From Actinomycetota bacterium (GTDB lineage: Bacteria; Actinomycetota; Thermoleophilia; Gaiellales; Gaiellaceae): a DNA stretch of 20,874 nucleotides. The translations under genes and the position numbers were made by a program. Location of the stretch: the NCBI GenBank assembly GCA_013816275.1, contig JACDER010000001.1, positions 1 to 20,874 on the forward strand, in the 5' to 3' direction. Under the pieces are notes generated by a model. It searched no databases. It saw only the letters and a program-made list of their open reading frames with translations, and was not told where the DNA came from. Below are positions 13,279 through 20,271 of the stretch, piece by piece; position 1 is the first letter of the stretch; every line of letters starts with the position of its first letter.

Positions 13279-13915
13279 CGCGGCCCGTCTGGAGCACGTA
13301 GCCGCGGTCGGCGATCGACAGGGAGATATTCGCGTTCTGCTCGACGACGAGCACGGCGACGCCGGCCTCGTGCACCTGCTTGATGATCTCGAAGTTCCGC
13401 TCGACCAGGATCGGCGCGAGCCCCATCGACGGCTCGTCCATCAGCAGGAGCTTGGGCTGCGACATCAGCGCGCGCCCCATCGCGACCATCTGCTGCTCGC
13501 CGCCCGATAGCGTCCCCGCGAGCTGGTTCCGGCGCTCGTGCAGAAGCGGGAACAGCGAGTACACCCGCTCGAAGTCCTCCTTCTTCGCGCGCCCGAGCAG
13601 GTACGCCCCCATCTCGAGGTTCTCGCGCACCGTCATCGGCGCGAACAGGCGCCGGTTCTCCGGGACGATCGCCATTCCCTGCTTGATCCGGTAACTGGTG
13701 TTCTTGCCGGTCACGTCCTCGCCGGCGAACTCGACCGTTCCGGTGCGGGGCTCGACGATCCCGATGACGGTCTTGAGCGTCGTCGACTTCCCCGACGCGT
13801 TCCCGCCCAGCAGGCAGACGAGCTCGCCTTCCGCCACCTCCAGATCGACGTCTGTGAGGATGTGGATCTGGCCGTAATAGGTGTTGACACCGCTAAGCCG
13901 GAGCAGCATCGGCAT
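13208..13915 (-). CDS. livF: branched-chain-amino-acid-type ABC transporter ATPase LivF
   Basis: This is a 235-aa ABC ATPase of the LivF type. Walker A is GGNASGKST (37-45, with Ala where Gly is usual). The Q-loop region VPENRRLF is LivF-like, the signature is LSGGEQQMV (136-144), and Walker B is LLLMDEPSMGLAP (Asp160, Glu161). The H-loop position appears to be Gln-rich VVEQNA, as in LivF. It energises uptake with LivG in a heterodimer under LivH/LivM. ATG 13915 is preceded by GGAGGAGGAGG and overlaps the end of livG by 23 bp, so translation is coupled. The 3' end falls inside the second unit of a 217-bp tandem duplication. It is the last gene of the operon. Confidence 0.95.
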   Translation of the reverse strand: MPMLLRLSGVNTYYGQIHILTDVDLEVAEGELVCLLGGNASGKSTTLKTVIGIVEPRTGTVEFAGEDVTGKNTSYRIKQGMAIVPENRRLFAPMTVRENLEMGAYLLGRAKKEDFERVYSLFPLLHERRNQLAGTLSGGEQQMVAMGRALMSQPKLLLMDEPSMGLAPILVERNFEIIKQVHEAGVAVLVVEQNANISLSIADRGYVLQTGRVVLTGPAKDLLEHEDLKKAYLGR

Positions 13916-14705
13916 CGGCCTCCTCCTCCGCCGCCCCGATCCCGAGATACGCCTCGATGACCTTCGGGTCGGTCGCGACCTGCTCGAACGAGCCCTCCGC
14001 GATCTTGACCCCGTGGTCGAGCGCGGTGACGCGGTCGGAGATGCCCTCGACGACGTGCATGTCGTGCTCGATGACGAGGATCGTGTAGCCGCCGTCGTCG
14101 CGCAGCTTCGCGATCAGCTCGGTGATCTCATGCGTCTCGACGGGATTCATCCCGGCGGCCGGCTCGTCGAGGAGGAGGATTCTCGGCTCGGCCGCCATCG
14201 CGCGAGCGATCTCGAGGCGGCGACGGTTCGCGTAGGAGAGGCTGTACGCGGGCTGGTCCCAGCGGTAGCCCATCAGCCGCTTGCCGAAGAAGGCAAGCTT
14301 CTCCTCGGCCCGCTGGTGGATCTCTCGCTCCTCGCGGCGCATGCCCGGCGTCCGGACGATCGAGCGGAACGGGCCGGCCTTCGTCCTGCCGTACTGCGCG
14401 GCCATCACGTTTTCCTTGACGGTCATGTTCAGGAACAGGCGCAGCGTCTGGAAGGTGCGGGCGATCCCGAGCTTCGTGATCCGGTGCGGCGCAAGCCCGA
14501 CGAGATTGCGCCCCTCGAGGCGGATCTGTCCCGCGTCGGGGTGATAAAGGCCGGTGATGAGGTTGAAGAGCGTGGTCTTCCCCGCTCCGTTCGGCCCGAT
14601 CACGCTCACGATCTCCCGCTCGTTCACGGCCAGGTCGAGGCCGTCGATCACTCGCAGCCCGCCGAACGACTTGGACACGCCTTCGAGCTCGAGCAACGCG
14701 GTCAT
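13893..14705 (-). CDS. livG: branched-chain-amino-acid-type ABC transporter ATPase LivG
   Basis: This is a 270-aa ABC ATPase. Walker A is GPNGAGKTT (37-45), the Q-loop region is IARTFQTLRLF, the signature is LSYANRRRLEIARAM (LSY replaces LSGG, as in LivG), Walker B is LLLDEPAAGMNP, and the H-loop is IEHDM. The C-terminus has the LivG-type tail IEAYLG, followed by an acidic Glu/Ala/Asp run of about 13 residues. ATG 14705 overlaps the livM stop as ATGA. The reading frame stays open far upstream in a shadow frame of livM; that extension is an artefact of GC bias. It pairs with LivF. Confidence 0.95.
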   Translation of the reverse strand: MTALLELEGVSKSFGGLRVIDGLDLAVNEREIVSVIGPNGAGKTTLFNLITGLYHPDAGQIRLEGRNLVGLAPHRITKLGIARTFQTLRLFLNMTVKENVMAAQYGRTKAGPFRSIVRTPGMRREEREIHQRAEEKLAFFGKRLMGYRWDQPAYSLSYANRRRLEIARAMAAEPRILLLDEPAAGMNPVETHEITELIAKLRDDGGYTILVIEHDMHVVEGISDRVTALDHGVKIAEGSFEQVATDPKVIEAYLGIGAAEEEADADAAPA

Positions 14706-16180
14706 ACGATCTCCACGCGCGCGGTACCGAGGAGACCCTGCGGACGAGCCTGCATCAGGGCGATCAGGAGCACGCCGAAGAGGATGAGAGCCGTAACCGC
14801 CGACTGCTGGACGAGGACGTTCTCCCACACGACGGCAACCCAGTACAGCGTCGGAATGAGCGCAGCCATGCGCCACCACCCCTTCAGCTGGCTGGTGACC
14901 ACGATCGCCGCGACCAGGACGATGTACGCCCAGGTCTGGAATCCCGTATGGCCGCTCGGCACGATCACCCAGTTGCGGATCGCACTCGCGGCCGATCCCG
15001 CGTCCACGACGGTCCCGTTCGTCCAATCCGAGGAGATCCCGCTCGCGATCGCGTGCACCACGAACCCGAACGCAGCCGTTCCGACGAAGACCGCCGCGGT
15101 CCGGCTCCACGGCCTGATCTTCGCCGCAATCAGGAGAATCGCACCGTAGAACAGCCAGCGCTTCAGCTCCGGATGGTCGTTCGAGGGGGCCAGGAACTGG
15201 GTGGAGACGTTGATCACGATCGCGCCGAAGAGCACGCCGGCGATGCTCCCGAGCCCGCCCAGGATCACGATCGCGTAGATGGTGATCAGCAAGGCGACGT
15301 CGAAGTTCCCGGCGACGACGCCGGTCTGGATCGCGGCGAAGATCGTCCCCGTCAGCCCGGCCGTTCCTGCGCCGAACATGAAGGCGAGGATCTTCAGGCG
15401 GTTGACCGGAATGCTCATCGCCTCGGCCGCGAGGGGGTCCTCGCGCAGGGCTCGCCAGGCGCGGCCGGTGCGCGAGTTGTTCAGGAAGTAGAGCCCGACG
15501 GCCGCAAGCGAGAAGACGATCAGCAGGAAGAAGTAGTACTGCTTGGTCGAGTGGAGCTTGAAGCCGAAGAAGTTGAGCGGGTCGACGCCGGGGATCCCGT
15601 TCGGGCCACCCGTGAGGCCCTCGCCGGCCACCTTCGGGTTCGAGTTGTTCACGAACGCGACGAACGCCTGGGCAAAGAAGAGGGTCACGATCGCGAGGTA
15701 GTCCCCGAGCAGGCGCCGAGAGGCGAGACCGAGGATGAGCCCGACGGCGGCCGTGCCGAGCACGATGAGCGGGATCGATGCTTCGGCCTGCCAGTGGAGC
15801 CCGTAATGGTTCGACGAGAACAACGCGTAGCCGTAGGCTCCGAACCCGTAGAAGGCGACGTAACCGAGGTCGAGGAGGCCCGCGAAGCCGACGACGATGT
15901 TGAGCCCGAGGGCGAGCAGGGCGTAGAGCAGCGTGTACAGGCCGTAGGAGAAGAGCTCCCCCTCGTTCATCCAGAACGGGAGCGTCGAGGCCAGCGCGAC
16001 GAAGACGATCAGCTTCGCTTCCGCGGGCGAGCCCTCCCAGCCGCGAGAGACGAGTCCGCCGAGCCCGCGCGAGCGCTCGTGCCGCTCCTCGGCGCTCGCC
16101 ACCCACTCGTCGACGCCGATCTTCGGGCGGCCCGCTGCGTCGGAGGCGTTGGGGGCTGCGGGTCTCTCCGGTTCCGACAT
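14702..16180 (-). CDS. livM: ABC transporter permease LivM with unusual extension
   Basis: This is a 492-aa permease, longer than the usual 320-430 for LivM. A hydrophilic N-terminus of about 50 residues precedes the first helix (57-71). The core follows with LGLNIVVGFAGLLDLGYVAF, GPNGIPG, and the EAA-type coupling loop GRAWRALREDPLAAEAMSIP near 239-258. A first 'terminal' helix RWLFYGAILLIAAKIRP (341-357) is followed by about 105 extra residues with two or three more helices. A second terminal helix, LILFGVLLIALMQARPQGLL, is the normal LivM end. The insertion lies between the canonical penultimate and final segments. The gene is 3 bp from livH and overlaps livG by ATGA. Confidence 0.92.
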   Translation of the reverse strand: MSEPERPAAPNASDAAGRPKIGVDEWVASAEERHERSRGLGGLVSRGWEGSPAEAKLIVFVALASTLPFWMNEGELFSYGLYTLLYALLALGLNIVVGFAGLLDLGYVAFYGFGAYGYALFSSNHYGLHWQAEASIPLIVLGTAAVGLILGLASRRLLGDYLAIVTLFFAQAFVAFVNNSNPKVAGEGLTGGPNGIPGVDPLNFFGFKLHSTKQYYFFLLIVFSLAAVGLYFLNNSRTGRAWRALREDPLAAEAMSIPVNRLKILAFMFGAGTAGLTGTIFAAIQTGVVAGNFDVALLITIYAIVILGGLGSIAGVLFGAIVINVSTQFLAPSNDHPELKRWLFYGAILLIAAKIRPWSRTAAVFVGTAAFGFVVHAIASGISSDWTNGTVVDAGSAASAIRNWVIVPSGHTGFQTWAYIVLVAAIVVTSQLKGWWRMAALIPTLYWVAVVWENVLVQQSAVTALILFGVLLIALMQARPQGLLGTARVEIV

Positions 16181-16183
16181 CGC

Positions 16184-17179
16184 TCAGACCTTCTGGATCG
16201 TCTTCGCTCCGAACAGGCCGCTCGGCCGCAGGAGCATGAACAGGATGAGAATTCCGAACACCGCGACATCCGACCACTGACCGCCCACGTAGCCGGCCGC
16301 GTACGCCTCGGTCACGCCGATGAGCAACCCGCCGACCATCGCTCCGGGGATGCTTCCGATTCCGCCAACGACCGCAGCCGTGAACGCCTTGAGGCCGGCC
16401 AGGAACCCCATCAGGTAGTACGTCTCGCCGATGTAGAGCCCGAACATCACCCCGGCCGCGCCGGCGAGAACCGACCCGATGAAGAAGGTCGAGGCGATCA
16501 CCCGATCGGTGTCGATTCCCATCATCGACGCGGCCTCGCGGTCGTATGAGGTGGCCCGCATCGCCTTTCCGAGCCGCGTCCGGGAGACGAGCAGGGTCAG
16601 CGCGATCATCAAGGCGATGCTCGTGCTTACGACCAGCACCTGAACCACGGTCACCGGCCGGCCGGCGACGCTGAACGCTGGCTGGTTCAGCGGGCCTGGA
16701 AGGCCCGTATTCGGATCCCCGCCGAGCTGGTACATGGCGTAGTTGAACCGCTCGCCGTGCGTGAGCAGCAGCGCGCTGTTGGCGAGGAAGAACGACACCC
16801 CGAGCGCGCTGATCAGCGGCGCGATCCGCGGCGCGTTGCGTAACGGCCTGTACGCGAAGCGCTCGACGACTACTCCCAGCACTCCCGAGCCGAGCATCCC
16901 TCCGAGGAACATGAGCAGGATCAGCGGGACCATCGCGATCGTCGGCGCGAGCGGGCCTCCGAGGATCGACAGCACCCCGTATCCGAGGAACGCGCCGACC
17001 ATGTAGATGTCCCCGTGCGCGAAGTTCAGGAGCTTGAGGATCCCGTACACCATCGTGTAGCCGAGCGCGATCAGGGCATACACGCTCCCCAGCACGATTC
17101 CGTTGCGAAGCAGCTCGAAGGCACCTCCCCAGCCGAGCTGGCGAACGGTGTCGATGATGTTCAGGAGCGGAAGATGCAA
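16184..17179 (-). CDS. livH: branched-chain-amino-acid-type ABC transporter permease LivH
   Basis: This is a 331-aa membrane protein with about eight helices. LRNGIVLGSVYALIALGYTM and VYGILKLLNFAHGD mark the LivH N-terminus. The coupling loop lies at 204-243 (GKAMRATSYDREAASMMGID). VGGIGSIPGAMVGG and the end FMLLRPSGLFG are canonical. I keep the TTG start at 17179 because no in-frame ATG or GTG lies nearby upstream and LivH needs the first helix at about residue 22. There is no good SD, so the start could be wrong by several codons. It lies 24 nt after a strong hairpin that follows livK, which should lower permease levels relative to the binding protein. Confidence 0.92.
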   Translation of the reverse strand: MHLPLLNIIDTVRQLGWGGAFELLRNGIVLGSVYALIALGYTMVYGILKLLNFAHGDIYMVGAFLGYGVLSILGGPLAPTIAMVPLILLMFLGGMLGSGVLGVVVERFAYRPLRNAPRIAPLISALGVSFFLANSALLLTHGERFNYAMYQLGGDPNTGLPGPLNQPAFSVAGRPVTVVQVLVVSTSIALMIALTLLVSRTRLGKAMRATSYDREAASMMGIDTDRVIASTFFIGSVLAGAAGVMFGLYIGETYYLMGFLAGLKAFTAAVVGGIGSIPGAMVGGLLIGVTEAYAAGYVGGQWSDVAVFGILILFMLLRPSGLFGAKTIQKV

Positions 17180-17202
17180 GGGCAGAAAGATGTCAGAAAC
17201 AC

Positions 17203-17228
17203 GTGCGGCCCACCGAAATGGGCCGCAC
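17203..17228 (-). terminator. attenuator-type hairpin between livK and livH
   Basis: GTGCGGCCCA and TGGGCCGCAC form a perfect 10-bp stem with a 6-nt loop. It lies 23 bp past the livK stop. On the minus strand the stem is followed by GTGTTTCTGACATCTTT, which is only moderately T-rich. Partial termination would give the usual excess of binding protein over permease. Confidence 0.7.
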
Positions 17229-17250
17229 GCCGAGCTTCACTCCGATCTAC

Positions 17251-18477
17251 TTATCCCACGCGGGTGTACTTCCCACCGGCGCCGATCTTGAAGATCGCGA
17301 AGTCAGCGGTGCCGCCCATGTCGCCGGGGCCCTGCTGCTTTCCCTTGTTCTTGCTGAGGAACTGCACCGGGAAACCGAGCAGCGAGGCTGCCTTCGGCAC
17401 CTTGATGTTCTTGACGTTGGTGCGCACCTCGGCGCGCGAGGCAGTCCCGTTCTTGCAGGCCTTCATGATCGCCATTGCATTGACGATCGCCGCGGAGTAG
17501 GTCGGCAGGCCGAAGGCCTCGTCCTGGCCACCGTGAGCGGCCCTGTATGCCTTGATCTCCTTGCTGTTGAAGTCGACGGGGAACGCCGACACGTAGGAGC
17601 CGGCACCGGTGAACGTTCCCGGAGCGAACGTGCCGTCCGAACCGAACACGGTTGCGGTCTTGCCCGCCGCGCGGAGCTGCGTGTAGAAGAGCTGAGCCTT
17701 CGGAGGCAGCTGCCACGGGATGTAGACGATCTGGGTGTTCGACGGGATGCGGGTGATCACGGACGAGAAGTCCGAGACCGTCTGGGCCACGTGATCGCGC
17801 CCGACGGTGTAGCCGGACTTCGCCTTCAGGTTGCTCTCGACCTGGTCGGCGAGCCCCTGGCTGTAGGACTCCTGGTCGTCGATGATGTAGACCCGCTTCT
17901 TCTTCAGCTTCGAGGCGATGTAACTGGCCACGCGGTCGCCCTGCTGGCCGTCGTTCGGGACGGTCCGGAAGAAGTAGCCGGCCGGCGTCTCGCGCTGGTC
18001 GCCACCGACGGACCGGGTGAGCAGAACACGCGTCGCCGATCCGGAAACGACGGCGAGGCCGGCGCTCTTGAAGACCGCGACGGTGTCCTGCACCTCCTGG
18101 CTGCCGGCGGGGCCGACGAGCCCGAGGATGCTCGAGTTGGACGCGAACTGGTGCGCGACCGCGAGCGCCGCTGCCGTGTCAGGCAGCTTCGTGTCGCCCT
18201 GGACGAACTTGACCTTGTCCTTGGGATGTGCCTTGTTCCACCGCGTCTGGAAGAACTGGGCCCATCGGAACTGCTGCTGGCCGATCGATGCCGCCGGGCC
18301 GGTGGCCGGGTACGCGATACCGATCGTTCGCGTGGTCCCGCACGTGACGAGGGCGTTCGCCAGGCCGGCCGATCCCGTCGGCGCTTGCAAGGCGTTCGTC
18401 GCGCTCGACGCGCCCGTCGCCGCTGTTGCGAGCACGGCGAGAACGCCGAGCATCGCAACGATTGACAATTTCTTCAT
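17251..18477 (-). CDS. livK: periplasmic-type substrate-binding protein (LivK/HAAT family)
   Basis: This is a 408-aa type I periplasmic binding protein (Leu/Ile/Val-binding fold) for the adjacent ABC transporter. Signal peptide MKKLSIVAMLGVLAVLATAA, ending near GASSA. No lipobox Cys follows, although Cys46 in LVTCGTTRTIGIAYP lies nearby. TIGIAYPATGPAASIGQQQF and LVGPAGSQEV are typical ligand-site segments, as are the domain hinge region YFFRTVPNDGQQGDRVASYI and YIIDDQESYSQGLAD. The real ligand may be an amino acid, amide or other small acid; HAAT binding proteins vary. ATG 18477 has SD GAGGAGGA. A direct repeat of GCATATG lies 25-43 bp upstream. The gene follows the bicupin by 63 bp. Confidence 0.9.
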   Translation of the reverse strand: MKKLSIVAMLGVLAVLATAATGASSATNALQAPTGSAGLANALVTCGTTRTIGIAYPATGPAASIGQQQFRWAQFFQTRWNKAHPKDKVKFVQGDTKLPDTAAALAVAHQFASNSSILGLVGPAGSQEVQDTVAVFKSAGLAVVSGSATRVLLTRSVGGDQRETPAGYFFRTVPNDGQQGDRVASYIASKLKKKRVYIIDDQESYSQGLADQVESNLKAKSGYTVGRDHVAQTVSDFSSVITRIPSNTQIVYIPWQLPPKAQLFYTQLRAAGKTATVFGSDGTFAPGTFTGAGSYVSAFPVDFNSKEIKAYRAAHGGQDEAFGLPTYSAAIVNAMAIMKACKNGTASRAEVRTNVKNIKVPKAASLLGFPVQFLSKNKGKQQGPGDMGGTADFAIFKIGAGGKYTRVG

Positions 18478-18501
18478 TCTTTCCTCCTCAATGGGTGATG
18501 C

Positions 18502-18520
18502 GCATATGTTGCCGCATATG
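18502..18520. promoter_or_regulatory. direct repeat GCATATG in the livK leader
   Basis: GCATATG occurs at 18502-18508 and 18514-18520, a 12-bp period. Each contains the palindrome CATATG. It lies in the 63-bp gap between the bicupin and livK and could be an operator or part of a second promoter; nothing more can be shown. Confidence 0.35.
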
Positions 18521-18540
18521 GTGTGAGACTCCGATTCGCG

Positions 18541-19260
18541 TCATTCGTTTGCCTCGTAGGCACGTGACGCAGGGTCGCCCGAGGGGTGGAAAACACCAAG
18601 GACACGCATCGGTGTGTCGCCTTCATTCTCGAGCGCGTGTTCCAGGAGCGGCGGCAGGTGCAGGCACGTTCCGGGCTCGATCGGGAGCGTTCGACCCTCG
18701 ACGTGAACCGATCCGCGACCGTCCAGCACGTAGATGACCTCGTCGTAGACATGGCTGTGATTCGGCGTCCGGCCGGGTGGGATCATCCCGATGAACTGGG
18801 TCACGTCCGGGGAGCCCGTGTCCCGGTGCACCAGGTAGCGGAACTCCCGATCCTTGCCGGCAGGGAGCGGTGGGCGTTCCCGGTAGCGGACGACCCGTGG
18901 ATCGGGCGGAGCGAGCTTCCCGTCGGGCGGCCAAGTCGTGACGAGCACCGCCACGAGCTCCTCCGGCCCCGCGTTGTCGATCACAAAATGCTCGCCCGGG
19001 CGGAGATATGCACCCGATTCGGGCTCGAGCTCGTGGGTCTCCCCGCCGACGTCGAGCGTCGCCCGGCCGGATACGACATAGAGGATCCCCTGCAGGCCGT
19101 CGAGTTTCTGCTGGCGCGACCGCCCCGACGCGAAGCGGATGATGCGCTGCTCGAGCCGGTCAGACCCCCGGGAAGGATCGAGCGTGACCCGTATCTCGGC
19201 GGTGTCTACGCCGGCCCGGTGGCCCCGGACGTCGCTCTCGTGAACCACGTGTGCGCGCAC
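18541..19260 (-). CDS. bicupin protein (two-domain cupin)
   Basis: This is a 239-aa protein with two cupin domains. The C-terminal one (about 150-225) has a full metal site: His168 and His170 in PNHSHVYDEVIYVLDGRGSV, Glu174 and His208 in PPLLEHALEN. The N-terminal one (about 35-110) keeps the fold (GILYVVSGRATLDVGGE, PGEHFVIDNAG) but lacks most metal ligands (only His91). The architecture is like (S)-ureidoglycine aminohydrolase and related bicupins, with one catalytic and one degenerate half. This similarity is not enough to assign a substrate. It is the first gene of the liv operon (63 bp before livK), so its product or substrate may be what the transporter carries. GTG 19260 lies right behind a promoter with no SD, suggesting a leaderless start. 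Confidence 0.8.
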   Translation of the reverse strand: MRAHVVHESDVRGHRAGVDTAEIRVTLDPSRGSDRLEQRIIRFASGRSRQQKLDGLQGILYVVSGRATLDVGGETHELEPESGAYLRPGEHFVIDNAGPEELVAVLVTTWPPDGKLAPPDPRVVRYRERPPLPAGKDREFRYLVHRDTGSPDVTQFIGMIPPGRTPNHSHVYDEVIYVLDGRGSVHVEGRTLPIEPGTCLHLPPLLEHALENEGDTPMRVLGVFHPSGDPASRAYEANE

Positions 19261-19266
19261 GCCTGC

Positions 19267-19302
19267 ATTTTGTCATTAGCTTCGAGTAGGTGCAATTAGC
19301 TT
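19267..19302 (-). promoter_or_regulatory. liv operon promoter with ATTAGCTT direct repeats
   Basis: On the minus strand TTGCAC (19295-19290), 17-bp spacer, CAAAAT (19272-19267) reads as a -35/-10 pair. Six bases separate the -10 from the GTG start of the bicupin, so transcription would start at or next to the start codon. ATTAGCTT occurs twice, at 19275-19282 and 19295-19302, exactly 20 bp apart. The second overlaps the -35 by one base and the first sits in the spacer, a layout suited to a dimeric repressor on one face of the helix. Confidence 0.55.
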
Positions 19303-19402
19303 TTACTGACAGAAGCGCCGGATTAGTGATGTCCACCAGCTGAGGTCGCGACAGCTTCCGCTCGACGTGGATACGCGGCCAGCTCGAAGGTCCAGAAGTC
19401 CA

Positions 19403-19434
19403 CGGTGCCAGGCACCCTTGAGGGTGGTTGAGGG
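19403..19434 (+). repeat. REP-like element C, after the M55 peptidase gene
   Basis: GGTGCCAGGCACC followed by CTTGAGGGTGGTTGAGGG. It matches element A2 over 27 bp (19406-19432) with two differences, one at the palindrome centre. It lies about 10 bp past the peptidase stop in the transcription direction, as B2 does for livF. Confidence 0.65.
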
Positions 19435-19444
19435 TTGGTGCGGA

Positions 19445-20254
19445 TTAGAAGAAGAACTGGCTCCACGCCGACCACCAGTCGTCGGCGCGGGAGACGATCG
19501 TTCGCGCGTCCAGCTGCTCGACTCCGGTCTTGCGGCCGTATTCGCGGGCTGCGTTGGTGACCTTGAACTCGACCTTGATCTCGGCCGGGCGGCCCGGGAC
19601 GTATGGGTCGACCGCGTTCAGGTCCTTCAGTGCCTTCTTCGCGCCCTCCTCGATCACCTCGCGCGCCCGCTGGGCGGGAAGCTGACGTGCACTGAAGCTG
19701 CCCAGGCCCCACTTGACCGCGACGGTCGTCAGTCCCTCCCCGAGCAGCTCCTTCCCCTCCCGGCAGACCGCCTCGTCACCGGTTACGAGCAGCACGGGGC
19801 AGCTCCATTGGCCGCACAGCGCCGCGTTGATCCCGGTCTCGCCGACGAGCGTCCCGTTGAACCACAGGTTCTGCCACTGCTGGCCCGAGACCGTGTGGTT
19901 CATGACGCCGTCAGGGGTCCCCGCCATCGCGTGCATCCCGACGAAGAGCGCCGCGTCGCAACCCTCCTCGAGGAAGCCGGTGTACTCGGTCCACATGTCC
20001 TGCACCACGAACTCGCAGTCGGAGTCGAGCGCGTCCGGGATGAGCGAGTTGAAGCTCCAGCCCTTCCCAGCGCCGTGGCAGTCCATGACCACGATCTCCT
20101 TCGCGCCGCCTGCCTTCGCCCCGCGGACGGCCGCGTTGATCTCCTCCGTGTACAGCCGGCGGCCCTCCTCGTACATCGGATCGCCGCCCGTCACCTGCTC
20201 CCACTTGACGATTCCGGAGACGCCTTCCATGTCGCTGATGATGTGGACGCGCAT
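19445..20254 (-). CDS. M55 family D-aminopeptidase (DppA-type)
   Basis: This is a 269-aa zinc peptidase of family M55. Conserved metal-site residues by analogy with Bacillus DppA are Asp8 and Glu10 (SDMEGVSG), His60 (VMDCHGAG), His108 (VGMHAMAG) and Glu139 (VGETGINA). His120 (VMNHTVSG) is the likely catalytic residue. DppA removes N-terminal D-amino acids from short peptides such as D-Ala-D-Ala. No signal peptide is present, so it acts in the cytosol on imported peptides or cell-wall fragments. It is upstream of and co-oriented with the bicupin-liv operon but separated from it by about 185 bp with a REP-like element and the liv promoter. The start ATG 20254 has only GAGAGG about 10 nt upstream. 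It is divergent from the SDR gene with only 17 bp between starts. Confidence 0.88.
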   Translation of the reverse strand: MRVHIISDMEGVSGIVKWEQVTGGDPMYEEGRRLYTEEINAAVRGAKAGGAKEIVVMDCHGAGKGWSFNSLIPDALDSDCEFVVQDMWTEYTGFLEEGCDAALFVGMHAMAGTPDGVMNHTVSGQQWQNLWFNGTLVGETGINAALCGQWSCPVLLVTGDEAVCREGKELLGEGLTTVAVKWGLGSFSARQLPAQRAREVIEEGAKKALKDLNAVDPYVPGRPAEIKVEFKVTNAAREYGRKTGVEQLDARTIVSRADDWWSAWSQFFF

Positions 20255-20271
20255 GCTTGTAGCCTCTCAGC

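Noticed and set aside
13893..16277. A 794-codon open frame running through livM and livG on the minus strand
   Set aside because: Only the last 270 codons (from ATG 14705) have ABC ATPase sequence. The rest is an Arg/Pro-rich shadow of livM produced by GC-biased third positions.
17203..17228. CRISPR-like or attachment-site interpretation of the palindrome after livK
   Set aside because: It is a single perfect stem-loop placed right after a binding-protein gene, which is the usual position of an attenuator. There are no repeated copies.
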